A DNA stretch of 64,000 nucleotides from Reticulitermes lucifugus (GCA_026260175.1 JAKCWW010000776.1:1-64000), one strand, 5' to 3'; positions 23,544 through 34,840 are shown, counted from the first letter of the stretch. Notes: generated by a model from the letters alone, not told the origin. Numbers and translations: made by a program.

Positions 23544-23591
23544 AATGTGCGACATGTTTTGGTTTATCTCTAATCCTTCATCAGGTACACC
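23544..23591 (-). ncRNA. Hammerhead-like core, minus strand
   Basis: On the minus strand: GGUGUAC, box CUGAUGA exactly as consensus, one extra A, stem II GGAUUA/UAAACC with a GAGA loop (five of six paired), the AA-rich box, palindromic ACAUGU, C, then GCACAUU. The last segment pairs with the first at six of seven positions, counting G-U pairs. This is one of the clearest layouts in the window, though the core is not perfect. Confidence 0.6.
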
Positions 23592-23749
23592 TTACAATAA
23601 ACGAGAAATCTCTTACGTGCAACATATTTCTTAATTAAGGCGACTGAGATCTCAATCTTAAAAATTTCTCTGGTTGCTGGTGTAGATTGAGATCTTCGTA
23701 ATTTAATTAAGATGCATTTTATGTGAGGGTTTTCTCAGATATTTTAACC

Positions 23750-23793
23750 TGTGCCTGGTAATGGCTTGCACATAAGCCGAAACATATCGCAGA
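23750..23793 (+). ncRNA. Hammerhead-like core, plus strand, decayed
   Basis: UGUGC (23750-23754), a CUGG-type box, one extra U, perfect stem II GGCUU/AAGCC, GAA (23779-23781), a near-palindromic ACAUAU, C (23788), GCAGA. Stem I pairs at four of five positions. It forms the inverted partner of 23544-23591. Confidence 0.45.
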
Positions 23794-24004
23794 TTAGACA
23801 GTGAACATTGTCCAGTATACGAGTAGTTGTAAGTGGCTCTTTTTTTCGCCTCTTATATATATGCACCACAACGGGGTGTCTGACCCTAAGATTATAATAA
23901 ACGTCACTTATTAAGATTCATTTCATGCCTCACAGAAAACACAGTGTGCCTCTGTTAAAAAGATCAGTCGGTGATATTTTATAAGGAAAGAATCGATACT
24001 CAGT

Positions 24005-24303
24005 GTAAGAGTCGTAAAGAGGACATAACCAAATATGTGCAAAAAATTCAGAGTCTTATTGAGCACATAACTAAGTAAGTGCACAAATGCAGAGTCATAC
24101 TGAGCACATAACTCTGTGCACAAAATTCAGAGTGTTACGGGGCACATAAGTAATGTGGGCACAAAATGTAAAGTCTTACGGGACACATAAATAAATATGT
24201 GCACAAAATGTAGAGTCTTAAAGGAACACGTAACTAAATATGTGCACACAATGCAGAGTGTTACGGATCACATAACTAAGGTGTGCACAAAATGCAGAGC
24301 CCT
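24005..24303. repeat. Minisatellite, about 42-bp unit, about 7 copies
   Basis: GTGCACAAAAT or variants begins units at about 24037, 24079, 24116, 24157, 24199, 24242 and 24283 (steps 42, 37, 41, 42, 43, 41). Typical unit: GTGCACAAAATGCAGAGTCT, then TACGGAGCACATAACTAAAT AT. Unit boundaries leave no unique spacers, so it is not a CRISPR-type array. Confidence 0.9.
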
Positions 24304-25409
24304 TATTTTAAATATGGTGGTTCATATACGCAGCAACGGCTAAACTTTAAACGATTAATTCTGATATGCTGACTCGAAAGCTTGGGGACAAATGCAAGAG
24401 TCTATTTGCTTTCTTACTCTTAATGTTATCTATTCAGTGTTCTAGTACTTTAGTGTTAGAATTTTGGTCAACTATAATTTAAGGATGTGATGGTTTATGA
24501 GCGATTGAAGGTATGTTCATCTTTAAACGTCGGAAAATGTATTCTATTACATAATAAGCGGTATCCACGTTGTCATGCACAAAAAGGAAGAACAGGAAAT
24601 AACAAAAAGCTTGCGTGTTACGAATTTCTAACCGTAGCATTTATGACCATGACTAGCTTATCCAATTCAGTCCTACCAGTTTGATTTGCATACATTACAG
24701 AAAATGTGAAAATTTGTTGCCCTCTTTAGAAAAAATTGGAGTAAGGTCCGCCGTTACTGGATGTTTTTGGAAGCGATCTTATGTCAACGCCTCACCGGCC
24801 ATTATTGCTTGTTGTTACTTTGAATTTCATCAAGTGCAACCTTCGGCTATCAGAGCTCTGCCACAGATATCCATTTAAACACAATACATACTGTATATAC
24901 CCCCTGCTTTAACACCAAGAACTCTGCATTCTACGCACACCCTTCATGATTCCCCACAACCTGAAACTAAAGGCGTCAGATTAGGGCATTACAAGGGCCA
25001 TGCAATAAGCCGTCGTGTCCGATTCACGTGCCAGGAAACACTGCGTCCAGATAGGTACGGACCTCGGTGAAGAAATGTGACATTGCACCTTCTTATTGAT
25101 AAAATATGGTACCATCATTCTGATCCTCTAGCTCTGAAACCAAGTAATTTCCCAGCATAAAGAGGCGGTAAATATGGTGATTGAGGTATGGTGTAGCGGA
25201 TATGGGAAGAATTAGAGTGTTGCTGGGACATCTGTAGGTTCGCCAAGGGAGCTCATAGCGAGCACCTGTAGATAAATTTGGAGTGTTTCCTCATATTGTC
25301 CAAGTGGTTTATTTTCACTACGGACTCCGGCTGTTTACATTTCGCAATATTTCATTACAGTTTTTAAGCAGGTTTTGTGTACTGTTTATTATTACGGTAT
25401 TCAAATCAA

Positions 25410-25720
25410 GGATGGTGGGATAGGCAGAATATACAGCACAGGCGAAAGAGACAAGAAATGCTTATATAACTGGAGTCGGAAAATCGAAGCGAAGAAGTCA
25501 CTTGGGAAACCTAGACGCAGATGACATTGTCTTAAAAAATAGGGGGTTAGCTGTATTATCTAGTTCAGGGTAATGTCCAGCGGCGGGTTTTTAACATGCT
25601 AATGAACATGTGGATTGGCGAAATGGTGGAAATATCTTGGCTAGTTTGGCCAGAATCAGCTTCTTGAGGACTCTGCTCCATAGAGTTGGTTAAAAGCCAA
25701 ATTACCCCGACCACGTCGTT
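25410..25720 (+). mobile_element. LINE-1x 3' end
   Basis: AAGAAGTCACTTGGGAAACC TAGACGCAGATGA encodes KKSLGKPRRR, the family's C-terminal tail. The 3' UTR motif CAGCTTCTTGAGGACTCTGC TCCATAGAGTTGGTTAA follows at 25660-25695. It is 5'-truncated and the tail region is heavily decayed. Confidence 0.7.
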
Positions 25721-25869
25721 AGTGCTTTTTGCGTACCTAGAAGTAAAGCTCTACTCATCTTGCACCTCCGAAGTAACATTTTTGCTATAGGTTTTTTAAC
25801 TGTGTTGTTTAATGACGCTGTCAATTGTTAAAATTATATAGTATCGGTGATAGATGAGCGAATGTGTAT

Positions 25870-25995
25870 GGACCATTGATGGAATAATAGAGAGGAGAAA
25901 CGAAGCACTCGGAGAAAATGCCTGTACCCATGCCACTTGGTGTCCCACAAATTCCTCATGGACTGGTCCGAGATTTAATCCGGACTTACGATAAT
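25870..25995 (-). mobile_element. SINE family C fragment
   Basis: CGAAGCACTCGGAGAAAATG CCTGTACCCATGCCACTTGG TGTCCCACAAATTCCTCATG GACTGGTCCGAGATTTAATC C matches the reversed family C body up to the decayed B box. The A-box head is missing. Confidence 0.65.
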
Positions 25996-26599
25996 TTATG
26001 GTTTATATAAAGCCTGTAACTATTTAAGGCAATGTAACCTCGAATAGGACAGCTAGTAGTAATGAATTGGAATGGACGTGCAAGGAAGCGGTTCGTGCAT
26101 AATTTAACTACTACCTCAGCATACGCCTGGAGAGGATAAGTAATACCACAAAAACATTTGTCATGATAGTCTTCGGGCCGAGAAATCTTGACCTCCCTGA
26201 CAGGAGAATGGAATGCTACCCATTTTATTGAGACGTTTGATAAACTAAATAGGTGTGAAGATTGTTTTGTTGTGAGATATGATACGTAGCCTAGTCCGTC
26301 AGATACTTGCCACGTTCAGAGACATGAAGTTCCTGCGTCACGTTGGTAACACAGTACCAGGCTAAACGGCGTTATATCCTACAATACGACAGCCGCAAGA
26401 ATTTAATATCCCGTTAAACAGTTGCGACCTTTTTCACTGGATAGAATACCATCCATCTCGTTTTTCCTCCTCATATTCAGTGAAGTCAGAACTTCAAATT
26501 TCTATACATAAATGTGAGTTGAGGAGATCTGAGGTTATCACACTAATGCCGCCATCTTCAAGGTCCTGTATCGTGTCTAGTGTAAAGCTGGATTTCATG

Positions 26600-26695
26600 A
26601 GCTCCTCCAACACCGGTAAATACCAATCGACACGGTGTCATCCCAGAAGACTATGTTATTCAAATATGAGTTTCATCACTGAGAACTCTCCATCC
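26600..26695 (+). mobile_element. PLE LTR scrap, plus
   Basis: ACCAATCGACACGGTGTCAT CCCAGAAGACTATG and, further on, CATCACTGAGAACTC follow the plus-strand LTR family order. The ribozyme region upstream is not recognisable. Confidence 0.5.
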
Positions 26696-27114
26696 ATAAA
26701 AAATACACTATGTATTTATCGGGTTTATAAATTTTAGCTGCTAATATGCACAGTACTAAGGAGGGTAAGACATAGCACCCCAATTTCCAACTTTGTCTTT
26801 GGACTCAGTTTAGAGAGGTTATTGAGAGGTATTCACTGCAGGCAGCCACAAAAGAAGGTACATCAGCTATCTGTGACTGTTTAGTTATCTACACAGGCAA
26901 TCCTGCCTGATATGTGGGTTGCCTTCACTAGTAATTTACTTCAGAACAAGAAGGGGTATGTCAGGCCTGCAGAGAAGAACGCGAGACTTGTGGTTCCCAC
27001 AGCGGTGGCTATAAATATTACTGCTACTGCGAGATACCACCGTTTGGCTTGCAATAAATTCACAACATTTTGGATTAATTTCCTTCTTCCAGCATTAGGG
27101 CAGAAGAAAGAAAT

Positions 27115-27165
27115 GTTACCCTAAAGATGGAGCCAGCGGGTTCTCCCGAAACGTTTAGCCAACAA
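27115..27165 (+). mobile_element. PLE LTR scrap with GAAACGTT
   Basis: A CTAAAGATGGAGCC box, then TTCTCCCGAAACGTTTAGCC. GGAG/CUCC can form stem II and GAA is followed by palindromic ACGU and U, but the flanking stem I strands pair poorly. Probably a decayed ribozyme core. Confidence 0.4.
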
Positions 27166-27315
27166 GAAATTCCGAGTTTGATTCCCTGCTCGGTAGAGCT
27201 TTTTCTCATCTTTGCAGAATCTTTACCGACTCTGGGTCTCACTCAGCCTTCAGTCCAGTGACAAGCGGGGAGGCTGTTTCTCCGGGAGGGAATTCGCTAT
27301 GGTATAAAACTGACA

Positions 27316-27525
27316 TCTGCGGCCGCTCGCTTACTAGGATTGTGGGTTCGAATCCCACCGGGGCATGGATGTCTGTCTNNNNNNNNNNNNNNNNNNNNNN
27401 NNNNNNNNNNNNNNNNNNNNNNNNNNNNNNNNNNNNNNNNNNNNNNNNNNNNNNNNNNNTCGTGAAGCCTCGAAAAATGAGGCGGCCTAGGCCCCCAAGG
27501 GGCTGTCGAGCCGTTGAAAAAAGAA
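27316..27525 (+). mobile_element. SINE family A nested in SINE B, with TSD
   Basis: Flanked by the exact 12-bp repeat ATAAAACTGACA at 27304-27315 and 27526-27537. The copy starts within the tRNA-like region (TCTGCGGCCGCTCGCTTACT), keeps B box GTGGGTTCGAATCCCACC and ends GGGGCTGTCGAGCCGTTGAA with a short A-rich tail. The middle is hidden by an 81-base assembly gap. Confidence 0.9.
27379..27459. other. Assembly gap of 81 N
   Basis: Undetermined bases inside the nested SINE A. The visible copy plus 81 N gives about 210 bp, close to the expected size of a 5'-truncated family A copy. Confidence 1.
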
Positions 27526-27629
27526 ATAAAACTGACAACTCACTTCCATCTAGTGCCGAGTTTAGTTTTTGTAGCTATAGAACTACTTACCCTCTCCCAC
27601 ATGTCATTAGGAAGTGGTTTTTAATTAGT

Positions 27630-28970
27630 AACAAACCTAACTTTGCCTTTTTTTAACATTATGCAATAGGAACAATGAATGAATTTATTTCTAAGAGCAA
27701 AAATATATTCGTCTGATTTTAACACTCGCAAGATGCACTGTATGAAGACATGCAAAACATTCTATTCTGCTGAAAGTACGTGGAGAGTAACTGAAGTGCA
27801 CCTACCTATATATGCCTTGGGGTCTCTGATAATAAAGTGTACTCTTCTTCCAAGCGCAATTCAGCGCACATACGTAGCGTAATTTATAATTTAATGCGTC
27901 AAGATTTAATGCTTTAAAACATAAAGGGTAAGTTTAAGGGGACACTGGGAAACTGACTAAATTTAGAGGTCGTCTGGGGTATATTATATTTCATAAATTA
28001 GAACTTTATTGTTCTATTTTTCTAGTATAAAAAGATTTTAAAAATTTAAAAAATAAATAGGTTATATTTTAATTTGTCTGTGTGTCAGCATTCTTTATAA
28101 TTGGTGCGAACCGCCTGAGAAGTGCCACATATGTTCGCCCTCACAAAAACTGGTTGCTAATGAAGTTTAGAATTTCTTATTTATTTCTCTTGAAAGTACT
28201 TGCTTTCCTGACTGTGTATATTAATTACATTCAAATGTGAACTGAAAATAATTGACAGTACTTTTACATATGAAGTGATATTTATGTGGTTCAGAGTGGG
28301 AACTAATCTGATTGCGTTTGTTGTTGGCTTTATAATGTTTTGTGCGTAACATTATTCTAAGAGTGTTCATTGCATATTTATGTCACTCGTGATTAATGTG
28401 TACAGAGATATGTATTTTTATACGAGTGCAAATTTAGAGGATTATTTTACATTTCAGTTGCAACATACAATTACGTACCAACTATGATTACCTAGTCATC
28501 CACCCCGTAGTGTGTCCGGTATGCCAACTACTCTCTCCTGGCTCCTCAGACCCCATTTTTTCGACACATAATGCACAAGTCATGGAAGAATAGCAGAAAA
28601 TGAAGATAAAAATTAAATAAAATATTTTGTATACAATTACATTACTACATATAATTCAGTGTTTGCATAATATGAATGCAGTTTCGGAAGCTAAATATAC
28701 ATGTTAATTGGATTCCAAGTATGCCTAATTTTACATACAATTACAGTAACGAATACATCATTGTTTTCTGTTTTCTTTGTGTGTGTTCCTGTTTCCGGCT
28801 AAATGCTAATTATCGGCGTAAATTATGTCGATGTATTATGATTCTATGCAAGTTACAAAATACCGCAGTATTGAGATGATGTCTGTCTGCTGGTCAGACA
28901 GGGACTGTGTTTGAACTAAGGTAATCTGTAAATAAAAATCAAATTGTTTCCGATATAAAATTCATCATAG
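27630..28970. other. No gene seen
   Basis: Very AT-rich sequence. Short open frames only. No recognisable element. Confidence 0.35.
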
Positions 28971-28973
28971 CCG

Positions 28974-29200
28974 ATCTGGGTGGCCGCGCGGTCTAAGGCG
29001 TACGTCTGCGTCCACTCGCTTGCTAGGATTGTGGGTTTAAATCCCGCCGAAGGTATGGATTGTTGTCTGTTGTGCAGGTAGAGCTTTCTGCGACGGGCCG
29101 ATCCCTCGTCCAGGGGAGCCCTACCCAGTGCGTATGTGTCATTGAGCGTGATCAGGTGCAACAATAACCCTCTGCACCTACAGTAAGTAGGTAAAAGATG
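28974..29200 (+). mobile_element. SINE family A
   Basis: Head GATCTGGGTGGCCGCGCGGT CTAAGGCG (A-box region), GTGGGTTTAAATCCCGCCG (B box), ATGGATTGTTGTCTGTTGTG, GAGCTTTCTGCGACGGGCC. The 3' half diverges from the other copies and runs into an AAAG microsatellite. Confidence 0.75.
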
Positions 29201-29215
29201 TCAGACTAGGAAAGA

Positions 29216-29261
29216 CACGAAGAAAGAAAGAAAGAAAGAAAGATAGAAAGAAAGAAAGAAT
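29216..29261. repeat. (AAAG)n microsatellite
   Basis: AAAG tetranucleotide run with one interruption (ATAG), probably expanded from the A-rich tail of the SINE just upstream. Confidence 0.95.
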
Positions 29262-29514
29262 TTCACTATGTAATAAAAAATTACATTAATTGAGCTCAGC
29301 TTCTGTTTTTCTATGTAACCGCTACTGTACTAAGCGCATTTGATCAAACTGCCCACAGAGTTTCTAATTCGGTCTGATAAACAGTTCAGACTAAGTAAAT
29401 CGATTTAAGGACGGTAATGTAAAAGTAGTTTCCTGTTCAATATTCCCCACATCAGATAGATCATTGCTTTGTTTTGACGTTTCTAGGCTTCTTACACTTG
29501 TCCTTCTAATAACA

Positions 29515-29705
29515 GTACTATTAGATGAAGATGAGTATGGAGCATTGGTGGAATGATACTGACAAAGGAAATCGAAGTACTGTGAGAAAATTCTTTCCCA
29601 TTGCAAATTTGTCCATTAAAAGTTTGAAATGGACCGGGTCGTTTAGAAACCCCAGCTCCGCGGTGAGAGATCCGTGAATAAGCACCCGAACTATGACACG
29701 AATAT
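29515..29705 (-). mobile_element. SINE family C, eroded
   Basis: ATTGGTGGAATGATACTGAC A, GAAATCGAAGTACTG, TTTCCCATTGCAAATTTGTC C, GGACCGGG, CTCCGCGGTGAGAGATCC and TATGACACG match the reversed family C order from body to head. Confidence 0.7.
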
Positions 29706-30507
29706 ATAGAAGTCCACTTTCTACACCAAAAGAAGCAGAATGCTCCTCCATTGCAAGAACAAACCTGTTATAGCCGCTTGGGGAAATAATCGCTGAATAC
29801 GGCAAGAATAATACAAAATACTTAAATATTCTCTGTGGGCAAAAAGGAGTCGTTGAACGGCAAACCAGGTGGTACAGATAGTTACCACTGTGCTTTAAAC
29901 TGTTAAGCCATGTTCACATAATTTCTTTCCATGACTGATTTTAATTTCAGATGCAAATCGAAAACTGCTTTTTCTTCTGTTATAATAAAGCGGTATTCAA
30001 TTTTGGCAGTTCTTTATATAAATTTTACATATATTCTGCATTTTATACAGATTGTTACAATGAAAGTGGTACTGTACACAAAAGACCAAATAACGAAGAA
30101 TGCGAGAAGAATTTTTAACCTCAGCAAATAGCAGTTCTTCACAAAGGAACATCACTTAATTCCATAGCCTACAATGTGTCATATTTTACTATTATTCTGC
30201 CATCCATCATTGGTTTTCATTAGGGATTCTAAAATAATTCGAAACCAATATGGAAATGAAGCATTGAATTAGGTCAAGAAGATACTCTCTGCGGAATCAT
30301 CAGTCTTCTACAGAATTAATCTCATAATACAATGACGTGTAGCTAAGCCAAAACGATAAGTATGGATACGTATTTTCGCATTTTTATGTTTTTTCTGCAC
30401 TTTTTCGCAGTTTGTGACGTCACGTTCAGTCTTCATTAATTATAAGTACTCACTCTTCGCCCCTGTCGAAAGGTTTCAGCACTCCTACGTGGTATTCGGA
30501 AACTCCT

Positions 30508-30533
30508 GGTGTTCAGGTCGAGACCTGAACACC
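30508..30533. repeat. Perfect 12-bp hairpin
   Basis: GGTGTTCAGGTC (30508-30519) and GACCTGAACACC (30522-30533) are exact reverse complements around a 2-base loop. Confidence 0.9.
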
Positions 30534-30639
30534 GGTCTTCCTGGCATGTTACTTGTGAATTGCAGGCAAATGGCGTAAGAAACCTCACTCATTTAAAACC
30601 GCTTCATCTCTGACATTGGGGGTCACATGTTGCTCCAAA

Positions 30640-30690
30640 ACATTGACACTTATCTAACAAACTACACGTTGTCACAGCCCAGAATACTTA
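30640..30690 (+). mobile_element. PLE LTR scrap, plus
   Basis: CTAACAAACTACACGTTGTC ACAGCCCAGAATAC matches the plus-strand LTR arm motif (ACTACACGGCGTCACA-CCAGAA). Confidence 0.45.
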
Positions 30691-30859
30691 ATAGGGTCCA
30701 CACGTTGCTGTTACAGTCTAAAATATTTGAATAATTAAATTTTAAATAATTCTTTAAATTACTAAATAAAATTTTAAACCTTCTCCTGTCTTCCAGTATG
30801 CCGACATAAGGCATAAAAGTAAAGCTGTTTCTGTACCGGCCACGAAGGCATATGGAGGA

Positions 30860-31125
30860 GTGCGCTTGTTCCTCCACTCATTCTAAGCCTCGTCACTAGA
30901 TGAGAGTGAATGATCAGCTTCACGCCCCGGGCCCTTTACTCCCAGGGAAAGTAGCATCGGTATCTCTTGAGTAGGCGGCTGTGTGGGCACCAGTGCCCTT
31001 CTGGAAGCTTTGGAAAACATACATCTGTTGCCTACGCTGGGAGTCGAAACATGGTACCTTGCACGTCCAGCCCATAGTCCACTCTCTACGCAGACTACAC
31101 TATCGCAGCTTCCCACATTAAAACA
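30860..31125 (-). mobile_element. SINE family B
   Basis: Reversed order: TCAGCTTCACGCCCCGGGCC CTTTACTCCCAGGGAAAG, ATCGGTATCTC, GAGTCGAAACATGG (B box, decayed) and CCATAGTCCACTCTCTACGC AGACTACACTATCGC (A-box region). Confidence 0.75.
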
Positions 31126-31129
31126 TGCG

Positions 31130-31660
31130 TCACTATAGTTTTGTCTGTTTTGTATGGGTGTGAAACTTTGTCTGTCATGTGGAGGGAATAACATTTTTTG
31201 AGAGCACCTGACAGCGGCTGGACAAGGAAATCTTTCACCTAAGTAGGAGGAAGTGAGAGGAGGCCGGAGAAAATTAAATAAAGCGGAGATTCACGATTTA
31301 TGCACCTGGGCAAACATTATTATGATGATGAATTGAAAGCGAATGAGATGGGCGGAGCATGTGGCATGCATGCAAAGGGAAGATGAATGTGCACATGGTT
31401 TGGTGAGAAAACTCAACGAATTAGACGGCCTGGAAGATATAGTTTTGGATGGAAGGATAATGTTAAATGGATCTCAAATATTTGGGATGGGAGAGGGAGA
31501 CGTAAACTGGATTCGTCTGCCCGGGGTACGGACCAGTGACTGGCTGTCGTGAATGCGGTAATTAACACTCTGAGTCTATAAAATGCTCGGAATTTTTAAC
31601 AAGGTCTGGAACTATTGGCTTAGCGAGAACTTACGTGCTTAATGGAGTAGTTAGTTTTAT
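31130..31660 (+). mobile_element. LINE-1x 3' ORF and UTR
   Basis: Begins VLYGCETLSV (family VLYGCETWSL), then a MRWAEHVACMQRE stretch (RWAGHVARM), RRPGRYSFGWKDNVK (GRPRRRWEDNIK), WIRLPG, AVINTL, and ends with the 3' UTR motif near TTAATGGAGTAGTTAGTT. Several frame changes. At about 530 bp it is one of the longer 3' pieces of this family here. Confidence 0.8.
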
Positions 31661-31669
31661 AGCATGGGG

Positions 31670-33050
31670 AAAGTCAAACTTTTTGTTCACATGAAAGAAG
31701 CCTCAGGCTAACCTGTAAGAATCCCTGCAGTATAACATTCCTAATTTCCAACACTGTAGCCGACTGCACGAAACGCTGTATCTGGCGCCGAGCCATGCCA
31801 TTCGTGTGAGAGCTGCATCGGAGAGGATGTCGGACAGGCGAAAGGACATAAGAAGCTAATCTGCTCTGAGAGAAACAAAACACAACACGGATAACCCCGT
31901 TTTAATGTTTGGATTAAATTTTACATTAGGTTCTAGAGTTAAAATAGATGAGTTTAGGGCGTCCTATATTTAGCGTGAGAAACAGACCGAAGCGCATCGT
32001 GCAGCTGTAAATAAATTTCTACACTTGTCTTTGGTAGATGCTTCTTTCGAATATCGACGGCATCATCGACTATCCGGACAGAGGATTTCGATATCTTTAT
32101 CAGGCCCTCCAGTATGCAGGCTAGGCCAGGATTGCTTCATTCCAAATGTTTTTCAATTTATTATTCATAAGTCATATTATCATTTGGCCTAGCCTATGTA
32201 TTCTAAGATACTGACAGCATTGTAGAAAGCAGCACAAAGAACAAAATATGAGGGATACATTTTTGTTTATCTATAATTTAAAATATGATGCCGCTTATGA
32301 TTAACTATGTGCGTGTTATGTTGGAATATGGTGTGTTGATAGTAGTTAGGAACAGGAGCACAAGATGTTTGTACTAGTAGTAAACGGCACTGAGGGGTAT
32401 TAACTCTTCTGTCAGTTTTGGAAGTTCGAACTTTATCAAAAAAAGGTTTTTAGTCTGCATAATTAGTTGTTTCAAAGTATCCAACAACGGCTATGATTTA
32501 TAAAAGTTTTTAAAGTGAAAGATTACTTGCGAATACTTAGGAAATGAAACTTCCATGCCTTTTCTTTGAATATTTAAAATTATTTCACTAATAGAAAACG
32601 TACATTGTAAAATAATTGTATCCTCTTACAGTTTGCAATATCAAACCGCATTTCTAATATTTATTAACACTTCGGATCGCGAATTTCATGTAACTAGTAT
32701 CTAAAAATCGAGTTACTAATTCACAGTTAGTAAAAATAACTAAATTACAATGGTAAGTGGTTTTGTGGTGTTTAAAGAAAAAATCGCTGAAAATAAATTA
32801 ACACAATTAACACAAAACACAACGGGATGAATTCCATCAAAATAATCAAAATGATTAAACAATCGCTGCTTACTGTGTGACCTTGTCATGTACATAAAAA
32901 AATGAATCAAACGCGACGATTCTGCATGTTTAACATTTGTGTTAAATTTCGATTTTATATTCCACTGTTAAGAAATGAACGAAATGCTACATTTGGAGCA
33001 TAACTTTGTATGGTGCTGAAAATTTGACACTTCGGCAAATAGATCAGAAT
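31670..33050. other. No gene seen
   Basis: AT-rich sequence with no recognisable exon or repeat. Confidence 0.35.
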
Positions 33051-33054
33051 TACC

Positions 33055-33415
33055 TTGAAGGATTTTAAATTTGGTGCTGGAGAAGGATGGAGAATGTCAT
33101 TTGGACCGATGGTGTGAAAAATGAAGAAGTATTACACAGAGTGAAGGAGGAAAGGAACAACCTACGTAAAATAAAATGAGGAAAGTCTAAATGGATTTTT
33201 CACGTGTTGCGTAGGAACTACCTTCTAAAACACGTTATTGAAGTAAAGATAGAAAAGAAGGAAAGAGTAAGAAGAAGAAGGCGTAAGCAGCTACCGGATG
33301 ACCATGAGAAAAATAGAAGGTACTGGAATTTGAAAGAGGAAGCACTAGTTAACACTCTGGACAACTCGCTTTAAAAAGGGTGTGGATCTGTCGCAAGAGA
33401 GACCACGCAATTAAT
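33055..33415 (+). mobile_element. Second LINE family, C-terminal ORF fragment
   Basis: Translation gives WCWRRMENVIWTDGVKNEEV followed by LHRVKEERN, a KHVIEVKIEKKE stretch, RRRRKQLPDD and RYWNLKEEAL. This differs from LINE-1x but is the tail of another widespread insect non-LTR reverse transcriptase (pattern FEMWCWRRMEK, EVLHRVKEERN, YWKLKEEALDRT). Frame is nearly intact for about 100 codons. Only the C-terminus is present. Confidence 0.8.
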
Positions 33416-33489
33416 TAAAGTGTTATACTCTACCATAAGCTTTAGAAGTTTCGCTTCACTACCACAGTCAATTTGAGCAACATCACCTA

Positions 33490-33550
33490 GTTTTTTTTTT
33501 CGATGGCGCAACAGCCCATAGTAGACAGCGCGGCCACTGTGATTGGCTGT
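33490..33550 (-). mobile_element. SINE family A, tail fragment
   Basis: T-run, then CGATGGCGCAACAGCCCATA GTAGACAGCG matches the left end of the copy at 57186 (CATGGCGCAACAGCCC TTAGTGGGC). Confidence 0.6.
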
Positions 33551-33649
33551 TTTCGTTACATATGTATAATTCAAACTGCTGTCCTTTTATCAAACAAGGA
33601 TGTTTATTGCCTTATTCACGACAGCCAACTACTGATTCATATCCGCAGC

Positions 33650-33835
33650 CAGCAAAAGCCAGTCGAAGACATTACATCATATTCCTTTAAAATCTCCTAG
33701 TTTTACCAAGTGACTTCTTTCTCTTGCGGTTTCCCACCCAACTATTGTATGAATTTCTCATTTTTTCCAAGAGTGCTACATGCCCGCGCCTACCTTTTCT
33801 TTCCTCATTTTACGCACTAAAACCGTAAGCAGTTT
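33650..33835 (-). mobile_element. LINE-1x 3' ORF fragment
   Basis: Minus-strand translation includes AGHVALLEKMRNSYNSWVG and RKKSLGKTRR, matching WAGHVARMGEMRNAYRVLVG and GKRPLGRPRR. Mostly one frame. Confidence 0.7.
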
Positions 33836-33837
33836 AT

Positions 33838-34095
33838 GTCCCAGTCCAAGGCACTATATCCGAACGAGTTAGCTGAAGCACTAACACTTCCAACTCCTAT
33901 TCAGGATGTCTCCGACTATCCTGACTCAGGTTCCTTATGGTATTTCCTCAGTAGCCTCAGACAAATTTCAGAATATTATATCTTGTGGGGCCGCGACCCT
34001 CTGCTTCCACATTTTTCTAATTTATTATTTTCTTATGATGCTATCCATCAGACACACACAAACAGCGTCGTTAAATTAACCAGAAATTAGTAGAT
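33838..34095 (+). mobile_element. SINE family F
   Basis: The 3' part has TATCTTGTGGGGCCGCGACC CTCTGCTTCCAC, TTATGATGCTATCCATCAGA CACAC and the tail ACAGCGTCGTTAAATTAACC. The tail is the reverse complement of the left end of 54215-54480. The tRNA-like head (GAACGAGTTAGCTGAAGCA) is weak. Confidence 0.6.
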
Positions 34096-34120
34096 AGATA
34101 AGTAAATAAATAAATAAATA
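34096..34120. repeat. (TAAA)n run
   Basis: Tetranucleotide run at the 3' end of the family F SINE, consistent with an expanded tail. Confidence 0.85.
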
Positions 34121-34840
34121 CATAATAAATAACCTAATCCTTATGCAACTCTTCTTATCATGTCAGTTTTCTTAGTGTGGGGAGATGTGAGCATCCTGCC
34201 GAACCCCAGTGCTGAGTTTCCTGCAGCTACCCTTCTTTTGGAGACTACTTTTTGTCTGCGACCTAAGAACGTATCGTGCCATGGTAACCTTAGCTCCCAA
34301 AGGAGTGGTCTTAATCTGAAGGAGCTAGAAATTTTAAAGGGAAATATTTAAGAGAAGAACTCCTTCCCCAGCTTATGGGCGGTTCGCTTTATTGCTACAA
34401 TTTTGAATGTGGAATAATTATCATTGCATGTGTGGCTAATAGGAAATGTTAATTAGAATCGCGACCAATACCAGTCTCTTGATTTCTGCTGTGAATAGCC
34501 AGGTGCGGTGCTCTAATTACGTTGGATGTCCCAAAATTAACAATTAATTTATTCAACAATAAACTGAATTTAATTTAGGAATTCAATTTGTACTTTCCGC
34601 TTCCCTAAATGTGAATTATATTTGTTTGAAATTTAGGCCAGGAATGAAAGGCACTTAAGGGTGATCGGACTTGTTTCATGGATAGCGAAATTGCCCCTTA
34701 GACTATTACAGTCGCCTTTTTTCTGGCTACCTGCGGCTTTATTGTGAGTTTATGTAAAATATTCGCTTAAGAAATTACTTCTCAGAAGAGTGGATTTCTA
34801 GTGCTACTACAAGTTTCTTATAATGTACATAATGTGCGTA

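Larger units (their letters stand above)
23540..23825. mobile_element. PLE LTR inverted pair with two ribozyme-like cores
   Basis: TCTAATGTGCGACATGTTTT (23541-23560) and its approximate reverse complement, ending at GATTAGA (23791-23797), bound a 260-bp foldback. Each arm holds a hammerhead-like layout, facing outward. An internal inverted pair GAGATCTCAATCT / AGATTGAGATCT lies at 23646-23696. No coding sequence lies between. Confidence 0.65.
27166..27625 (+). mobile_element. SINE family B, split by a SINE A insertion
   Basis: The left part has B-box sequence CCGAGTTTGATTCCCTGCTC GG and GACTCTGGGTCTCACTCAGC CTTC. After the inserted SINE A the right part resumes with CAACTCACTTCCATCTAGTG CCGAG and ends near CATGTCATTAGG, as family B does. 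The host SINE is therefore the older element. Confidence 0.8.

Noticed and set aside
24005-24303. CRISPR-like regular array
   Set aside because: Repeats are contiguous and diverged with no unique spacers, in an animal-type genome.
27258-27656. 132-codon open frame across the N gap
   Set aside because: Frame through nested SINEs and undetermined bases.
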